14,385 nt of DNA from assembly GCA_964535545.1 (NCBI GenBank), contig CAZHUT010000020.1:1-14385 (forward strand), written 5' to 3'. Below the pieces are notes generated by a model. It had not been told where the DNA came from. It made no database searches and saw only the letters and a program-made list of their open reading frames with translations. Below, piece after piece: positions 1-6,951 of this stretch (position 1 is its first letter; each line of letters starts with the position of its first letter). This stretch comes from DALYCO01 sp964535545 (GTDB taxonomy: Bacteria > Patescibacteriota > Minisyncoccia > Phycocordibacterales > UBA9973). The translations under genes and the position numbers were made by a program.

Positions 1-324
1 TGGAGAAATGGCAGCATCATACTTACCTCGATTTTTGAAACCAAAAACGGAGAGCTGTTGTTTGCTGGCTCTTCAGGAGGTGGATTATCAATCGGACAGC
101 GTGTAAAAATAATTAGAACTGATATTAACGAACCAGTCATTACACCAAAACCTTATCTTAAAAAAGGCGAGGCAATTAAATTGTTCGGAGAAAAAAACAT
201 AGACATATACAGTACACTCGGACAATTAGTTGGCCAATTTAGTGAAGGAGAAATTCTTACTTTGCCTGCGACTGGATTATATTTCGGTCACACGAATGGA
301 AGAATAGAAAAAATATATTACTAA
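1..324 (+). CDS. C-terminal part of a secreted repeat protein with a T9SS-like sorting domain (5' truncated)
   Basis: The reading frame is open from the first base and ends at TAA 322-324, so this is the last ~107 residues of a longer protein whose start lies outside the window. The first part (around SIFETKNGELLFAGSSGGG, then KIIRTD) resembles one unit of the repeats written roughly as SxxxTxDGGYxxAGSS...xxIKTDxNG, found in secreted beta-propeller-like proteins. The final ~40 residues (IDIYSTLGQLVGQF ... LPATGLYFGHTNG ... KIYY) resemble the type A C-terminal sorting domain of the type IX secretion system, with its xIYdxlGqlV and GxYf signatures. The similarity is recognised by eye only. The frame is AT-rich and lysine-rich. 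A terminator follows 26 nt after the stop. The protein is probably exported, and its function is unknown. Confidence 0.75.
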   Translation, partial: WRNGSIILTSIFETKNGELLFAGSSGGGLSIGQRVKIIRTDINEPVITPKPYLKKGEAIKLFGEKNIDIYSTLGQLVGQFSEGEILTLPATGLYFGHTNGRIEKIYY

Positions 325-350
325 AAAATAGTTTGCTGATACTACTTACA

Positions 351-378
351 GCCTTCTCGCATGCGGGAGGGCTTTTTT
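351..378 (+). terminator. Rho-independent terminator after the repeat-protein gene
   Basis: GCCTTCTCGC (351-360) pairs with GCGGGAGGGC (363-372), allowing G-U pairs, and is followed at once by six T (373-378). The T tract lies on the plus-strand side, so it ends the upstream plus-strand gene. Its last bases overlap the stop codon of the convergent rnhB. Confidence 0.85.
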
Positions 379-991
379 ATTTAGATGCAACCCCAAGCAG
401 GCCAGTCAGGAAAGATTTGCGATGGTATGGAGTGATTCCATGCTTTTTGATTGCTTTGTAGTGATCGTTGGTGCCGTATCCCTTATGATTTTCGAAACCG
501 TATTCTGGGTGCTTCTCGGCGAGTTCTTCCATGAACTGGTCGCGAAGCACTTTTGCCGCGATTGAAGCCAAAGCAATGACTGGTTCTTTCTCGTCGCCTT
601 TGATAATTGTTTCCTGATGCATGTATTCTTCCGGCGCGTATAAGCTTCCGTCCAGAAGCACGTGTACGTGTTCTGGTTCTACTTGCAATCGCGCCAATGA
701 TTCTACAAGCGCACATTTGATGGCGTTTGAAATGCCAATCGTATCGATATCGTCTGCGGGAATGTACGCCACTGCATAATCGAGTACACTTTTTTCGCGC
801 CACTCCTCTATCTGAGCAAACCACTCTTCTCGTTTCTGTGGAGAAAGTTTTTTTGAATCTTTAATGTTAGGTGGAGGATCAATTTCTCGATCTTTCCATA
901 TAAGCGCACAGACCGCGACAGGCCCCGCAATCGGACCTCTGCCGACTTCGTCGATACCTATCAAGAATTTTGGTGTCTGTCGTATTATCAC
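377..991 (-). CDS. rnhB: Ribonuclease HII
   Basis: The 204-residue product has the length and motifs of RNase HII, which cuts the RNA strand of RNA-DNA hybrids and removes single misincorporated ribonucleotides. The signature GIDEVGRGPIAGPV lies at residues 12-25. The four acidic metal ligands are visible as D14, E15, D114 (LLDGS) and D133 (KGDE). The SIAAKVLRD and HKGYGT...HRKSF blocks typical of the family follow. The start is GTG at 989-991. It is preferred because a consensus extended -10 box (TGGTATAAT) ends 7 nt upstream and the conserved N-terminal strand begins about 9 residues in. No Shine-Dalgarno is present. The preceding minus-strand gene ends 40 nt upstream. The 3' end abuts a plus-strand terminator, and no T-rich terminator is seen on the minus strand after the stop. 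Confidence 0.96.
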   Translation of the reverse strand: MIIRQTPKFLIGIDEVGRGPIAGPVAVCALIWKDREIDPPPNIKDSKKLSPQKREEWFAQIEEWREKSVLDYAVAYIPADDIDTIGISNAIKCALVESLARLQVEPEHVHVLLDGSLYAPEEYMHQETIIKGDEKEPVIALASIAAKVLRDQFMEELAEKHPEYGFENHKGYGTNDHYKAIKKHGITPYHRKSFLTGLLGVASK

Positions 992-998
992 TGTATTA

Positions 999-1007
999 AT
1001 TATACCA
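999..1007 (-). promoter_or_regulatory. Extended -10 promoter of rnhB, predicted leaderless
   Basis: On the minus strand the sequence reads TGGTATAAT, then TAATACA, then the GTG start. This is a perfect TATAAT with an upstream TGn extension. With the usual ~7 nt from -10 to transcription start, the RNA would begin at or within one base of the GTG. No good -35 box is seen, as is common for extended -10 promoters. Confidence 0.7.
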
Positions 1008-1031
1008 AAAACTAGAATTCAAGACACTATT

Positions 1032-1634
1032 TTATCTGGCGTTAGATTTGAGTGAGGATGCTATTAAAGCTAATCCCTTTAAAACCGCCTGATTTTGACT
1101 TTTGGTATATAAAGCTCGGCATTGATGGGTTTTATAGTAGAAATCAGAATCAGGAGACTCTAAAACCGAGTTAATATATTCTTTATTTTGGATTTGTCGC
1201 GAAGTCAGCATCATTCCTTTAATAGGATTACTTTCTGAGTTAAAGATATAAACGTTATTATAACCAAGAGAGGGATCTAAATAATCCCCACAATTTGCAT
1301 TGAGAGCCAAATATACAGTATCACTATCCGATGCTTCGTTTGGTATCAGTGTATAGCTACCAATAATTCCATATTTATTAATAACCACTAGGTGAATCTT
1401 CCAGCCTGCCGGGTATAAAAAGGAAACTTCAGCACTCTGGTTTGATTCGAGAATAGAGAAACCAGGACGTGCTTCTCCTGTTTGTTCTAGTGCCTGACTA
1501 AGCGCGTCTGCAACCAGCTTTTCATTTCTGGCTTTCTTTTTATTGTAGTAAGCAATACCAACGCACACTGCGAGCACTGTGGCGGTTATTAAAAGAACCA
1601 CTAAAGCACTAATTCCTTTGTTTGTATTTTTCAT
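1032..1634 (-). CDS. Small membrane-anchored protein of unknown function
   Basis: The 200-residue product starts at ATG 1632-1634 (MKNTNKG...). The frame can be opened further to 1733, but that extension (residues like MPIAYRFLVF) looks non-conserved and would overlap the dnaE start. The short form places one hydrophobic segment at residues ~8-30 (ISALVVLLITATVLAVCVGI) right behind a lysine-containing tip and followed by NKKKAR. This is a single-pass anchor with the bulk of the protein outside the membrane. The N-terminus resembles the KG^(I/F)-type start of pilin-like proteins but lacks the Glu expected at position 5 of mature type IV pilins, so it is not called a pilin. The rest has two cysteines and no domain I recognise. 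Codon use is AT-richer than in the neighbouring dnaE. No Shine-Dalgarno; a possible TATTTT -10 box sits just upstream. Confidence 0.75.
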   Translation of the reverse strand: MKNTNKGISALVVLLITATVLAVCVGIAYYNKKKARNEKLVADALSQALEQTGEARPGFSILESNQSAEVSFLYPAGWKIHLVVINKYGIIGSYTLIPNEASDSDTVYLALNANCGDYLDPSLGYNNVYIFNSESNPIKGMMLTSRQIQNKEYINSVLESPDSDFYYKTHQCRALYTKSQNQAVLKGLALIASSLKSNAR

Positions 1635-1696
1635 AGATAAAATAGTGGGAGTAATATTGACAGTATAACTTACAACTTTATAAGAACCTAACTTCC

Positions 1697-1725
1697 TTGA
1701 AGCAAAGACTAAAAACCTGTAAGCT
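1697..1725 (+). promoter_or_regulatory. Putative dnaE promoter, near-leaderless
   Basis: TTGAAG (1697-1702), a 17-nt spacer and TAAGCT (1720-1725). The -35 matches TTGA and the -10 matches the key first, second and sixth positions only. The ATG at 1732 lies 6 nt after the -10, the same spacing as at the NUDIX and agmatinase genes. Confidence 0.45.
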
Positions 1726-1731
1726 ATGGGC

Positions 1732-4700
1732 ATGTCATCGCGCTTTATTCACCTGCACACTCACTCGCACTATTCCCTTTTGGATGGGCTTACCAAGCTC
1801 GAAACCATGGTGGATATTGCCAAAAAGCACGATATGCCGGCCATTGCCCTGACGGATCACGGCAATATGTATGGCGCTATTGAATTCTATAAATTGTGCA
1901 AGAAAGCCGGAATCAAGCCAATCATCGGCGTTGAAGCATACGTCACAGCCGGTTCGCGTTTGGACAAAACAGCAAATACTGACGGCGGTAAACGCTACTA
2001 CCACATGATCCTTTTGGCTAAAAACCTGAAGGGTTACAAAAATCTCATTCGCTTGGTAACGAAAGCAAACCTTGAAGGTTACTACTACAAACCACGAATG
2101 GACAAAGAAATTCTCCGAGAATTCCATGAGGGCATCGTGGCTCTTTCGGGCTGCATGGGCGGAGAATTGTCGCAGACAATTCTCCGCGGCAATCTCGAAA
2201 AAGCTGATGAACTGATCAGAGAGTATCAGGATATTTTCGGCAAAGAAAATTATTTCATCGAAATCCAGTCACATCCTTCGATTGAACGCGACAAGGAATT
2301 GCGCGAGGCTTTGGTGAAGATTGCCAAGAAACACAAGATTCCAGTTGTTGCTACTCAAGACTCGCACTATCCTTGTCAGGACGATCACGAAGCACACCAC
2401 ACTCTGCTCGCCATTAATACTCAAGGAGACGGAAAAGAAGGCTTGGAATTTTCCAAAGACGACTTTTCACTGATCGACGAAAAAACTGCGCTGGAATATT
2501 TCAGTGACGTTCCGGAATCTGTCGCGAACACTTCGCTGGTCGCTGATCTTTGCGAAGATTACGAAATCGAACTCGGCAAGGCATACTTCCCTGAATATCC
2601 GCTCGAAGGAGTAACGGCCGACGAAAAATTGCGCGAGCTCGCCTTCAACGGATTTGCCTTCCGTGAACTCGAGGAAACCAAAGACTATAGAGACCGTCTT
2701 GAATATGAGCTCGGCGTTATCAAGCAAAAAGGTTATGCCGGCTACTTCCTCGTGGTGTCTGATTTGCTCCGTTATGCCCGTGAAAATGGAATCCTCACCA
2801 ACATTCGAGGATCGGTTGCGGGATCACTCACAACGTATTTGATTGGTATTACGAATGTAGATCCGCTCGTATACAAATTGCCATTCGAACGTTTCTTGAA
2901 TCCGGAGCGTCCATCCCTTCCCGATATCGATATGGACTACGCCGATAACCGACGTGGCGAAATGATCGAATACGCAAAACGAAAATACGGCGAAGATCAC
3001 GTCGCCCAGATTGGCACATTCGGTACGATGATGGCCAAAGGTTCTGTTCGCGACGTTGCTCGCGCTCTCGGCTATCCATACGCAATCGGTGATCGCATTT
3101 CGGGAATGATTCCGATGGGCTCGCAAGGTTTCCCGATGACCATTGAACGCGCCATGGAAATGGTTCCTGAACTTGCCGCCGCGTACAAAAAAGAACCTGA
3201 TACAAAACGCATCATCGATCTCGCGCTCAAAATGGAAGGCTGTGTTCGTCACGTTTCAGTGCATGCTGCCGGTGTGGTGATCGCCCCAAAACCGCTCTAT
3301 GAATTTGCACCGACACAGTTCGATCCGAAGGGAGACGCCATCATTACTCAATACGACATGCACTACATCGAAGATGTGGGCCTGCCAAAATTCGACTTCC
3401 TTGGAATCCGAAACTTAGCTATCCTTGCTGACGCGGTGAAGCTCGTAGAACAGCTTCGCGGTATCAAAGTAGATCTTGACCGAATCGATCTTGAAGACAT
3501 TCCGACATTCCATATGCTTGCCCGCGGCGAAACCATGGGACTCTTTCAGCTGAACGGCGGCGGTATGACGGCCTATCTCAAGCAGCTCCGTCCAACAACC
3601 ATCCACGACATCAATGCCATGGTGGCTTTGTATCGCCCGGGTCCAATGGAAATGATTCCGGAGTACATCAAACGTAAACATAATAATGCGCTTGTGCGAT
3701 ATCTTGATCCGCGAATGAAAGACATCTTGGATCAATCATACGGAGTTATTACCTATCAGGACGATGTCATGATGATTGCGATTAAACTCGCTGGGTATTC
3801 TTGGCTTGAAGCGGACAAACTGCGTAAAGCCATGGGTAAGAAAATTCCGGCAGAAATGGAAGCACAGAAAGAAAAGTTGCTTGTCGGTTTCAAGGAACAT
3901 GGCATGACTGAAAAGAAAGCACAGGAACTCTGGGCGTTGATTGAACCGTTTGCCGCCTACGGATTTAACAAAGCGCACGCCGCGTCATATGGCCGCGTTT
4001 CATATCAGACGGCTTATATGAAAGCAAACTACCCTGTCGAATATATGACGGCTATTTTGACCGCCGAATCCGGTGACGTGGAAAAGGTGGCTGAAATCAT
4101 CCACGAATGTGAAAAGATGAAAATTGAAGTCTTGCCACCTGATGTGAACGCCAGCTTCGGCGGATTTACTGTTATTGAGAACATGCCAAAAGACGGCAAG
4201 ACAGGCATTATTCGTTTCGGCTTCTATACCATCAAGAACTTGGGTACGGATATTTCTGATGTCATCATTGCTGAGCGAAAAGCGAACGGCAAGTTCACTT
4301 CCATCAGCGACTTCCTCGACCGCATCAAAAACAAAAATTTGAATAAGAAATCACTCGAAGCCTTGATCAAGTCTGGCGCAATGGACGACTTTGGCGAACG
4401 CGGCCAACTGCTCGCTAACATGGAAGCCATGCTCGACTACAACCGCGAGAACAGCAAAGTTTCAAATCAGGGATCGCTCTTTGGCGACTCGCCGGAAATT
4501 TTTAGCACAAGCTTTACCTTACAGCCTGCAGAACCTGCTTCACAGAAAGACAAACTGGCCTGGGAAAAAGAATTACTTGGCTTATTCATTTCCGGACATC
4601 CGTTGAATGACTTCCGAGAGAAAATTGAAAAATCCGGCATGAGCATCAAACGCATCAAAGAAAACATGAGCAAGGATATGCCAATCACCTTTGCCGGCAT

Positions 4701-4920
4701 CATCGAAGAAGTGAAAGTCGTCATTACCAAAAACAACGACCGTATGGCCTTCATGCGCATTGCTGATTTCACTGGAACAGTTGAGTCTGTCGTTTTTCCA
4801 AAAGTATTTAAAGAGATTGGCGACAAACTCGCCGTCGATATGATAGTCGCAATCAAAGGAAAAGTTTCTGAACGCAAGGATGAAAAAAGCGTTTTGGTAG
4901 ACGCGGTAAAGATGCTATAA
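1732..4920 (+). CDS. dnaE: DNA polymerase III subunit alpha (replicative polymerase)
   Basis: The 1062-residue product is the catalytic subunit of the replicative polymerase. ATG 1726 is also in frame (two residues longer, and used for the numbering here). ATG 1732 is preferred because it sits 6 nt after a -10 box. Order of parts: an N-terminal PHP domain (~7-290), the palm with catalytic D400 and D402 (PDIDMDY) and D557 (KFDFLG), a fingers/helix-hairpin-helix region (~750-900), and a C-terminal OB fold (~975-1045, ITFAGIIEEVK...). The PHP metal-ligand set looks complete: H11, H13, D20, H45, E70, H93, C143, D212 and H214. E. coli has lost this set, while DnaE proteins with intrinsic proofreading keep it. 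The protein is about 100 residues shorter than E. coli DnaE and ends soon after the OB fold. The gene is GC-richer than the small genes on its upstream flank, and no plus-strand terminator is evident. Confidence 0.98.
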   Translation: MSSRFIHLHTHSHYSLLDGLTKLETMVDIAKKHDMPAIALTDHGNMYGAIEFYKLCKKAGIKPIIGVEAYVTAGSRLDKTANTDGGKRYYHMILLAKNLKGYKNLIRLVTKANLEGYYYKPRMDKEILREFHEGIVALSGCMGGELSQTILRGNLEKADELIREYQDIFGKENYFIEIQSHPSIERDKELREALVKIAKKHKIPVVATQDSHYPCQDDHEAHHTLLAINTQGDGKEGLEFSKDDFSLIDEKTALEYFSDVPESVANTSLVADLCEDYEIELGKAYFPEYPLEGVTADEKLRELAFNGFAFRELEETKDYRDRLEYELGVIKQKGYAGYFLVVSDLLRYARENGILTNIRGSVAGSLTTYLIGITNVDPLVYKLPFERFLNPERPSLPDIDMDYADNRRGEMIEYAKRKYGEDHVAQIGTFGTMMAKGSVRDVARALGYPYAIGDRISGMIPMGSQGFPMTIERAMEMVPELAAAYKKEPDTKRIIDLALKMEGCVRHVSVHAAGVVIAPKPLYEFAPTQFDPKGDAIITQYDMHYIEDVGLPKFDFLGIRNLAILADAVKLVEQLRGIKVDLDRIDLEDIPTFHMLARGETMGLFQLNGGGMTAYLKQLRPTTIHDINAMVALYRPGPMEMIPEYIKRKHNNALVRYLDPRMKDILDQSYGVITYQDDVMMIAIKLAGYSWLEADKLRKAMGKKIPAEMEAQKEKLLVGFKEHGMTEKKAQELWALIEPFAAYGFNKAHAASYGRVSYQTAYMKANYPVEYMTAILTAESGDVEKVAEIIHECEKMKIEVLPPDVNASFGGFTVIENMPKDGKTGIIRFGFYTIKNLGTDISDVIIAERKANGKFTSISDFLDRIKNKNLNKKSLEALIKSGAMDDFGERGQLLANMEAMLDYNRENSKVSNQGSLFGDSPEIFSTSFTLQPAEPASQKDKLAWEKELLGLFISGHPLNDFREKIEKSGMSIKRIKENMSKDMPITFAGIIEEVKVVITKNNDRMAFMRIADFTGTVESVVFPKVFKEIGDKLAVDMIVAIKGKVSERKDEKSVLVDAVKML

Positions 4921-4948
4921 AAATGCCCCGTCTTTGAATCAGCGGAGC
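4919..4948 (-). terminator. Weak terminator for the sigma-factor gene
   Basis: On the minus strand GCTCCG (4943-4948) can pair with CGGGGC (4925-4930) around a 12-nt loop, followed by ATTTTTAT. The stem is only 6 bp with one G-U pair, and the T tract overlaps the dnaE stop codon. An alternative hairpin GTCTTT/AAAGAC overlaps it. Confidence 0.45.
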
Positions 4949-4969
4949 GAAAGACACACTAACAACTAG

Positions 4970-6058
4970 TTACGCAACACAGGCACGGAGCATGGCAATA
5001 TTGTATTGTGCCGCGTCTTCTTTGTTAAAGAAAATACATAGTGTTTTTATACGACCAACCGTAATCTGGCGACAAACAATGTCCGGGAAATTTTTACGTA
5101 TCAACTGATATGCCATTGTACGGGTTGTATTGGCAGAAAAACGTAAAAAGGTGAACATACTATCTATAGCAATCGAAGCCGTGTGAGCATAGTACTTTGC
5201 TTTTCTGGTATTCAACTTGCCCAATTTACGATGGAAGCCGTAAGGTTTAAGGACAAAATAAATATTATTAAGGACGTGCTTATTTGCATTAAATACCCTA
5301 TTTGATTGCGCTACGATTGGCGCTGCTGGTTTCGGCAACACTTGTTGTCGCAAGGTTGTTGTAGAAATAAGTTTGGGTACCTTGGTGAGCGTCATATCTT
5401 TAGCCTCGACCGGGAGCTGCTGTATCCCTCTGTACTCAAGCTCAGAGAGCGTTGCGCTGGTAGATAATACTTCATGCAACTGGGCTTTGGCCCTAAACAA
5501 TTGCGCTTTCACTGTACCGAGCGGCAGATCAAATTTTTCAGCAATCTCCTCATACTTAAGTTCATCAAAGTAGCGGGCTTGAATGAGTTGCTGGTACATT
5601 GGCGCCAATCGCTCAACGGCAGTTCTCAGGGTCATATTTTGTACCTCAGTATCGAAGTGATTTTCCTGATACGTTGCATGCTGAGTGTTCAGTTCGTATA
5701 TCTCACCGAGTGACAAGTCACTATCCTCGTGGTCAATAAACGAAGTAAGTGCAGTCTTGCTGCGTTCTTTAGAATTTCGCTTGCGATGCTCGTCAATAAC
5801 ATGATTATTGACTATGCGATACACCCAGGTGCTGAGCGCACCGAGTTTTACATCATACGTATAGTTCGTTGCAATTTTTGATAAAATATCCTGCTTCATT
5901 GTTTCAAAATTTTTATGACAATGATGTTTTATCAAAGCGGCAGTAACATAACCTTCGATTTTTTTTAATGTTGATAGGTCGTATAAATATTTTGCTGTGA
6001 GTGAGGTACCGAGCGGATTTCCTGCGACAGCGGCCAGAGTGGATTTGGTAGATATCAT
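4970..6058 (-). CDS. ECF-like RNA polymerase sigma factor with C-terminal extension
   Basis: The 362-residue product has a sigma-70 region 2 at about residues 35-95 (FETMKQDILSKIA, then STWVYRIVNNHVIDEHRKR) and a region 4 helix-turn-helix at about 142-198 (LAPMYQQLIQARYF ... YEEIAEKFDLPLGTVKAQLFRAK). This two-domain arrangement without region 3 is that of ECF sigma factors, which direct RNA polymerase to a limited set of promoters. ECF proteins are usually ~170-200 residues. Here another ~160 residues follow: a proline-containing linker (~230-245) and a basic, aromatic-rich block (~255-362, with KPYGFHRKLGKLNTRKAKYY and a final stretch containing three of the protein's few cysteines). I do not recognise the extension. 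No membrane segment and no adjacent anti-sigma factor are visible. ATG 6056-6058 is the start and has no Shine-Dalgarno. Confidence 0.9.
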   Translation of the reverse strand: MISTKSTLAAVAGNPLGTSLTAKYLYDLSTLKKIEGYVTAALIKHHCHKNFETMKQDILSKIATNYTYDVKLGALSTWVYRIVNNHVIDEHRKRNSKERSKTALTSFIDHEDSDLSLGEIYELNTQHATYQENHFDTEVQNMTLRTAVERLAPMYQQLIQARYFDELKYEEIAEKFDLPLGTVKAQLFRAKAQLHEVLSTSATLSELEYRGIQQLPVEAKDMTLTKVPKLISTTTLRQQVLPKPAAPIVAQSNRVFNANKHVLNNIYFVLKPYGFHRKLGKLNTRKAKYYAHTASIAIDSMFTFLRFSANTTRTMAYQLIRKNFPDIVCRQITVGRIKTLCIFFNKEDAAQYNIAMLRACVA

Positions 6059-6075
6059 AGCGGTAGTTTTCTTTA

Positions 6076-6103
6076 ATGGTACGCCGTTGATTGAAATTGT
6101 AAA
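6076..6103 (-). promoter_or_regulatory. Promoter of the sigma-factor gene
   Basis: On the minus strand TTTACA (6098-6103), a 16-nt spacer, and TACCAT (6076-6081), leaving 17 nt to the ATG. It lies just downstream of the methyltransferase terminator, so the sigma gene is its own transcription unit. The -10 hexamer TACCAT is the same as the one proposed upstream of the polyamine operon. Confidence 0.5.
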
Positions 6104-6117
6104 GAGCTATTTGGTGT

Positions 6118-6148
6118 AAAAAAATGCCCGCCGACAAAGCCGGCAGGC
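6118..6148 (-). terminator. Rho-independent terminator of the methyltransferase gene
   Basis: On the minus strand GCCTGCCG (6141-6148) pairs with CGGCGGGC (6126-6133) with one T-G pair and a 7-nt loop, followed by A and seven T. It begins 22 nt after the methyltransferase stop. Confidence 0.9.
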
Positions 6149-6170
6149 AAAAGAAAATTCTGTATATCAA

Positions 6171-6818
6171 TTATCGTGGTTTCAAAATAAAAAGAGAGTG
6201 GGCAAACGTAAATCCATTAAACTGAACTGGTTTGGGTGTAGAAATATGCACAGGCATGCAATTGGCGTTATTCGCCTGGCGCAATATTTCAGTTATTGTA
6301 TAGCAATACATCATACCGCAAGTTGGCACATGCAGTGTCACGGCAGGTCCAGCGATTATATTCTGGACAGCAAAAGCAGACAAAACAATGTATCCATCTT
6401 TTTTTACAACCCGAGCTGATTCGGCAAAGATATTATCAATGCTATGCAAGCATGGAAGCGTTCCGCAGTTGATCACCAAGTCAGCAGACCGACTTTCAAC
6501 TGGAACTGGCTCAGTATTCAGATCCGCAATGTGACCAGTAAATTTAACATTCTTTTCTTCGGCCATCTCATATGCCAAACTAATCATTGGTTTTGAAACA
6601 TCAATCCCAATGAAAGTTTCGAAGTCGAGATCAGTAAAATGATTAAGTGAAGTAAATGGGCCGCAACCAACATCAACCACACATCCACCATCGTAGTTTT
6701 TTCGGACAGTATCCATCAGGGTTTCTTTTGCCGCGAGAACAACGTCCTTTTCTTTTGGAGTCATCTTCGCCCTAATGAGGTACTTACCGCAGTTTTCGAG
6801 GCTATGGTATCCTTTCAC
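6171..6818 (-). CDS. Class I SAM-dependent methyltransferase
   Basis: The 215-residue product has the Rossmann-type methyltransferase core. Motif I is VVDVGCGPF (residues 47-55), the SAM-ribose acidic residue is in GIDVSKPM (D73), the adenine-pocket region is near HIADLNTEP (~95-103), and motif post-II is ADLVINCGTLPCLHSI. A VKKDGYIVLSAF strand follows (motif III). This fold transfers a methyl group from S-adenosylmethionine, and the substrate cannot be told from sequence. The start is GTG 6816-6818; an internal ATG at residue 19 (MTPKEK) is possible, but a strong promoter lies just before the GTG. The gene is divergent from the polyamine operon and shares its upstream region. Its C-terminal half is cysteine-rich (GMMYCYT, NANCMPV). 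It may act on a metabolite or a lipid quinone precursor, but nothing here decides this. Confidence 0.85.
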   Translation of the reverse strand: MKGYHSLENCGKYLIRAKMTPKEKDVVLAAKETLMDTVRKNYDGGCVVDVGCGPFTSLNHFTDLDFETFIGIDVSKPMISLAYEMAEEKNVKFTGHIADLNTEPVPVESRSADLVINCGTLPCLHSIDNIFAESARVVKKDGYIVLSAFAVQNIIAGPAVTLHVPTCGMMYCYTITEILRQANNANCMPVHISTPKPVQFNGFTFAHSLFILKPR

Positions 6819-6838
6819 GTTAAATAATTTTAAAGCTC

Positions 6839-6866
6839 ATAATACCATGATTTTTATCCTAGTCAA
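6839..6866 (-). promoter_or_regulatory. Strong promoter of the methyltransferase gene
   Basis: On the minus strand TTGACT (6861-6866), a 16-nt spacer ending TGG, and TATTAT (6839-6844), which gives a near-consensus -35 plus extended -10. The predicted RNA has a short leader of roughly 13 nt before the GTG. A second AT-rich hexamer, TAAAAT, ends 8 nt before the start and could give a leaderless RNA instead. Confidence 0.65.
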
Positions 6867-6873
6867 ATTTGAC
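6862..6873. promoter_or_regulatory. 12-bp perfect palindrome between divergent promoters
   Basis: GTCAAATTTGAC is a perfect inverted repeat. It contains TTGAC in both directions: the minus-strand copy is the -35 of the methyltransferase promoter, and the plus-strand copy faces the polyamine operon. It may be an operator or only a coincidence of two facing -35-like boxes. Confidence 0.4.
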
Positions 6874-6883
6874 GGCTTGTTTA

Positions 6884-6912
6884 TTAACATATCTAAACAG
6901 ATGTGTTACCAT
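6884..6912 (+). promoter_or_regulatory. Putative promoter of the polyamine operon
   Basis: TTAACA (6884-6889), a 17-nt spacer, TACCAT (6907-6912). The predicted leader is about 33 nt and contains the tiny frame ATG-GGC-AGT-AAG-AAA-TGA (6938-6955), whose stop overlaps the decarboxylase ATG as ATGA. An alternative -35, TTGACG at 6869, has no well-spaced -10. Confidence 0.5.
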
Positions 6913-6951
6913 GCCGGTATTACTATTTTGACCAGCAATGGGCAGTAAGAA

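Noticed and set aside
483..824. 113-codon minus-strand frame overlapping rnhB
   Set aside because: It is an out-of-frame shadow of the well-supported RNase HII gene; the arginine- and cysteine-rich translation has no sensible motif.
1032..1634. Type IV pilin
   Set aside because: The N-terminal hydrophobic segment resembles pilin-like proteins, but there is no Glu at mature position 5 and no pilus genes are nearby.
1635..1733. N-terminal extension of the 1032-1634 membrane protein up to 1733
   Set aside because: The extension would place 33 residues before a clean signal-anchor sequence and overlap the dnaE start and promoter; ATG 1632-1634 gives the usual anchor topology.
2824..3252. Open frame of 142 codons on the minus strand inside dnaE
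   Set aside because: It lies wholly antisense to the conserved polymerase core of dnaE, and its translation shows no domain; it is a shadow of the real gene. The same holds for the other minus-strand frames within dnaE, speA, the DHS-like gene and thrS.
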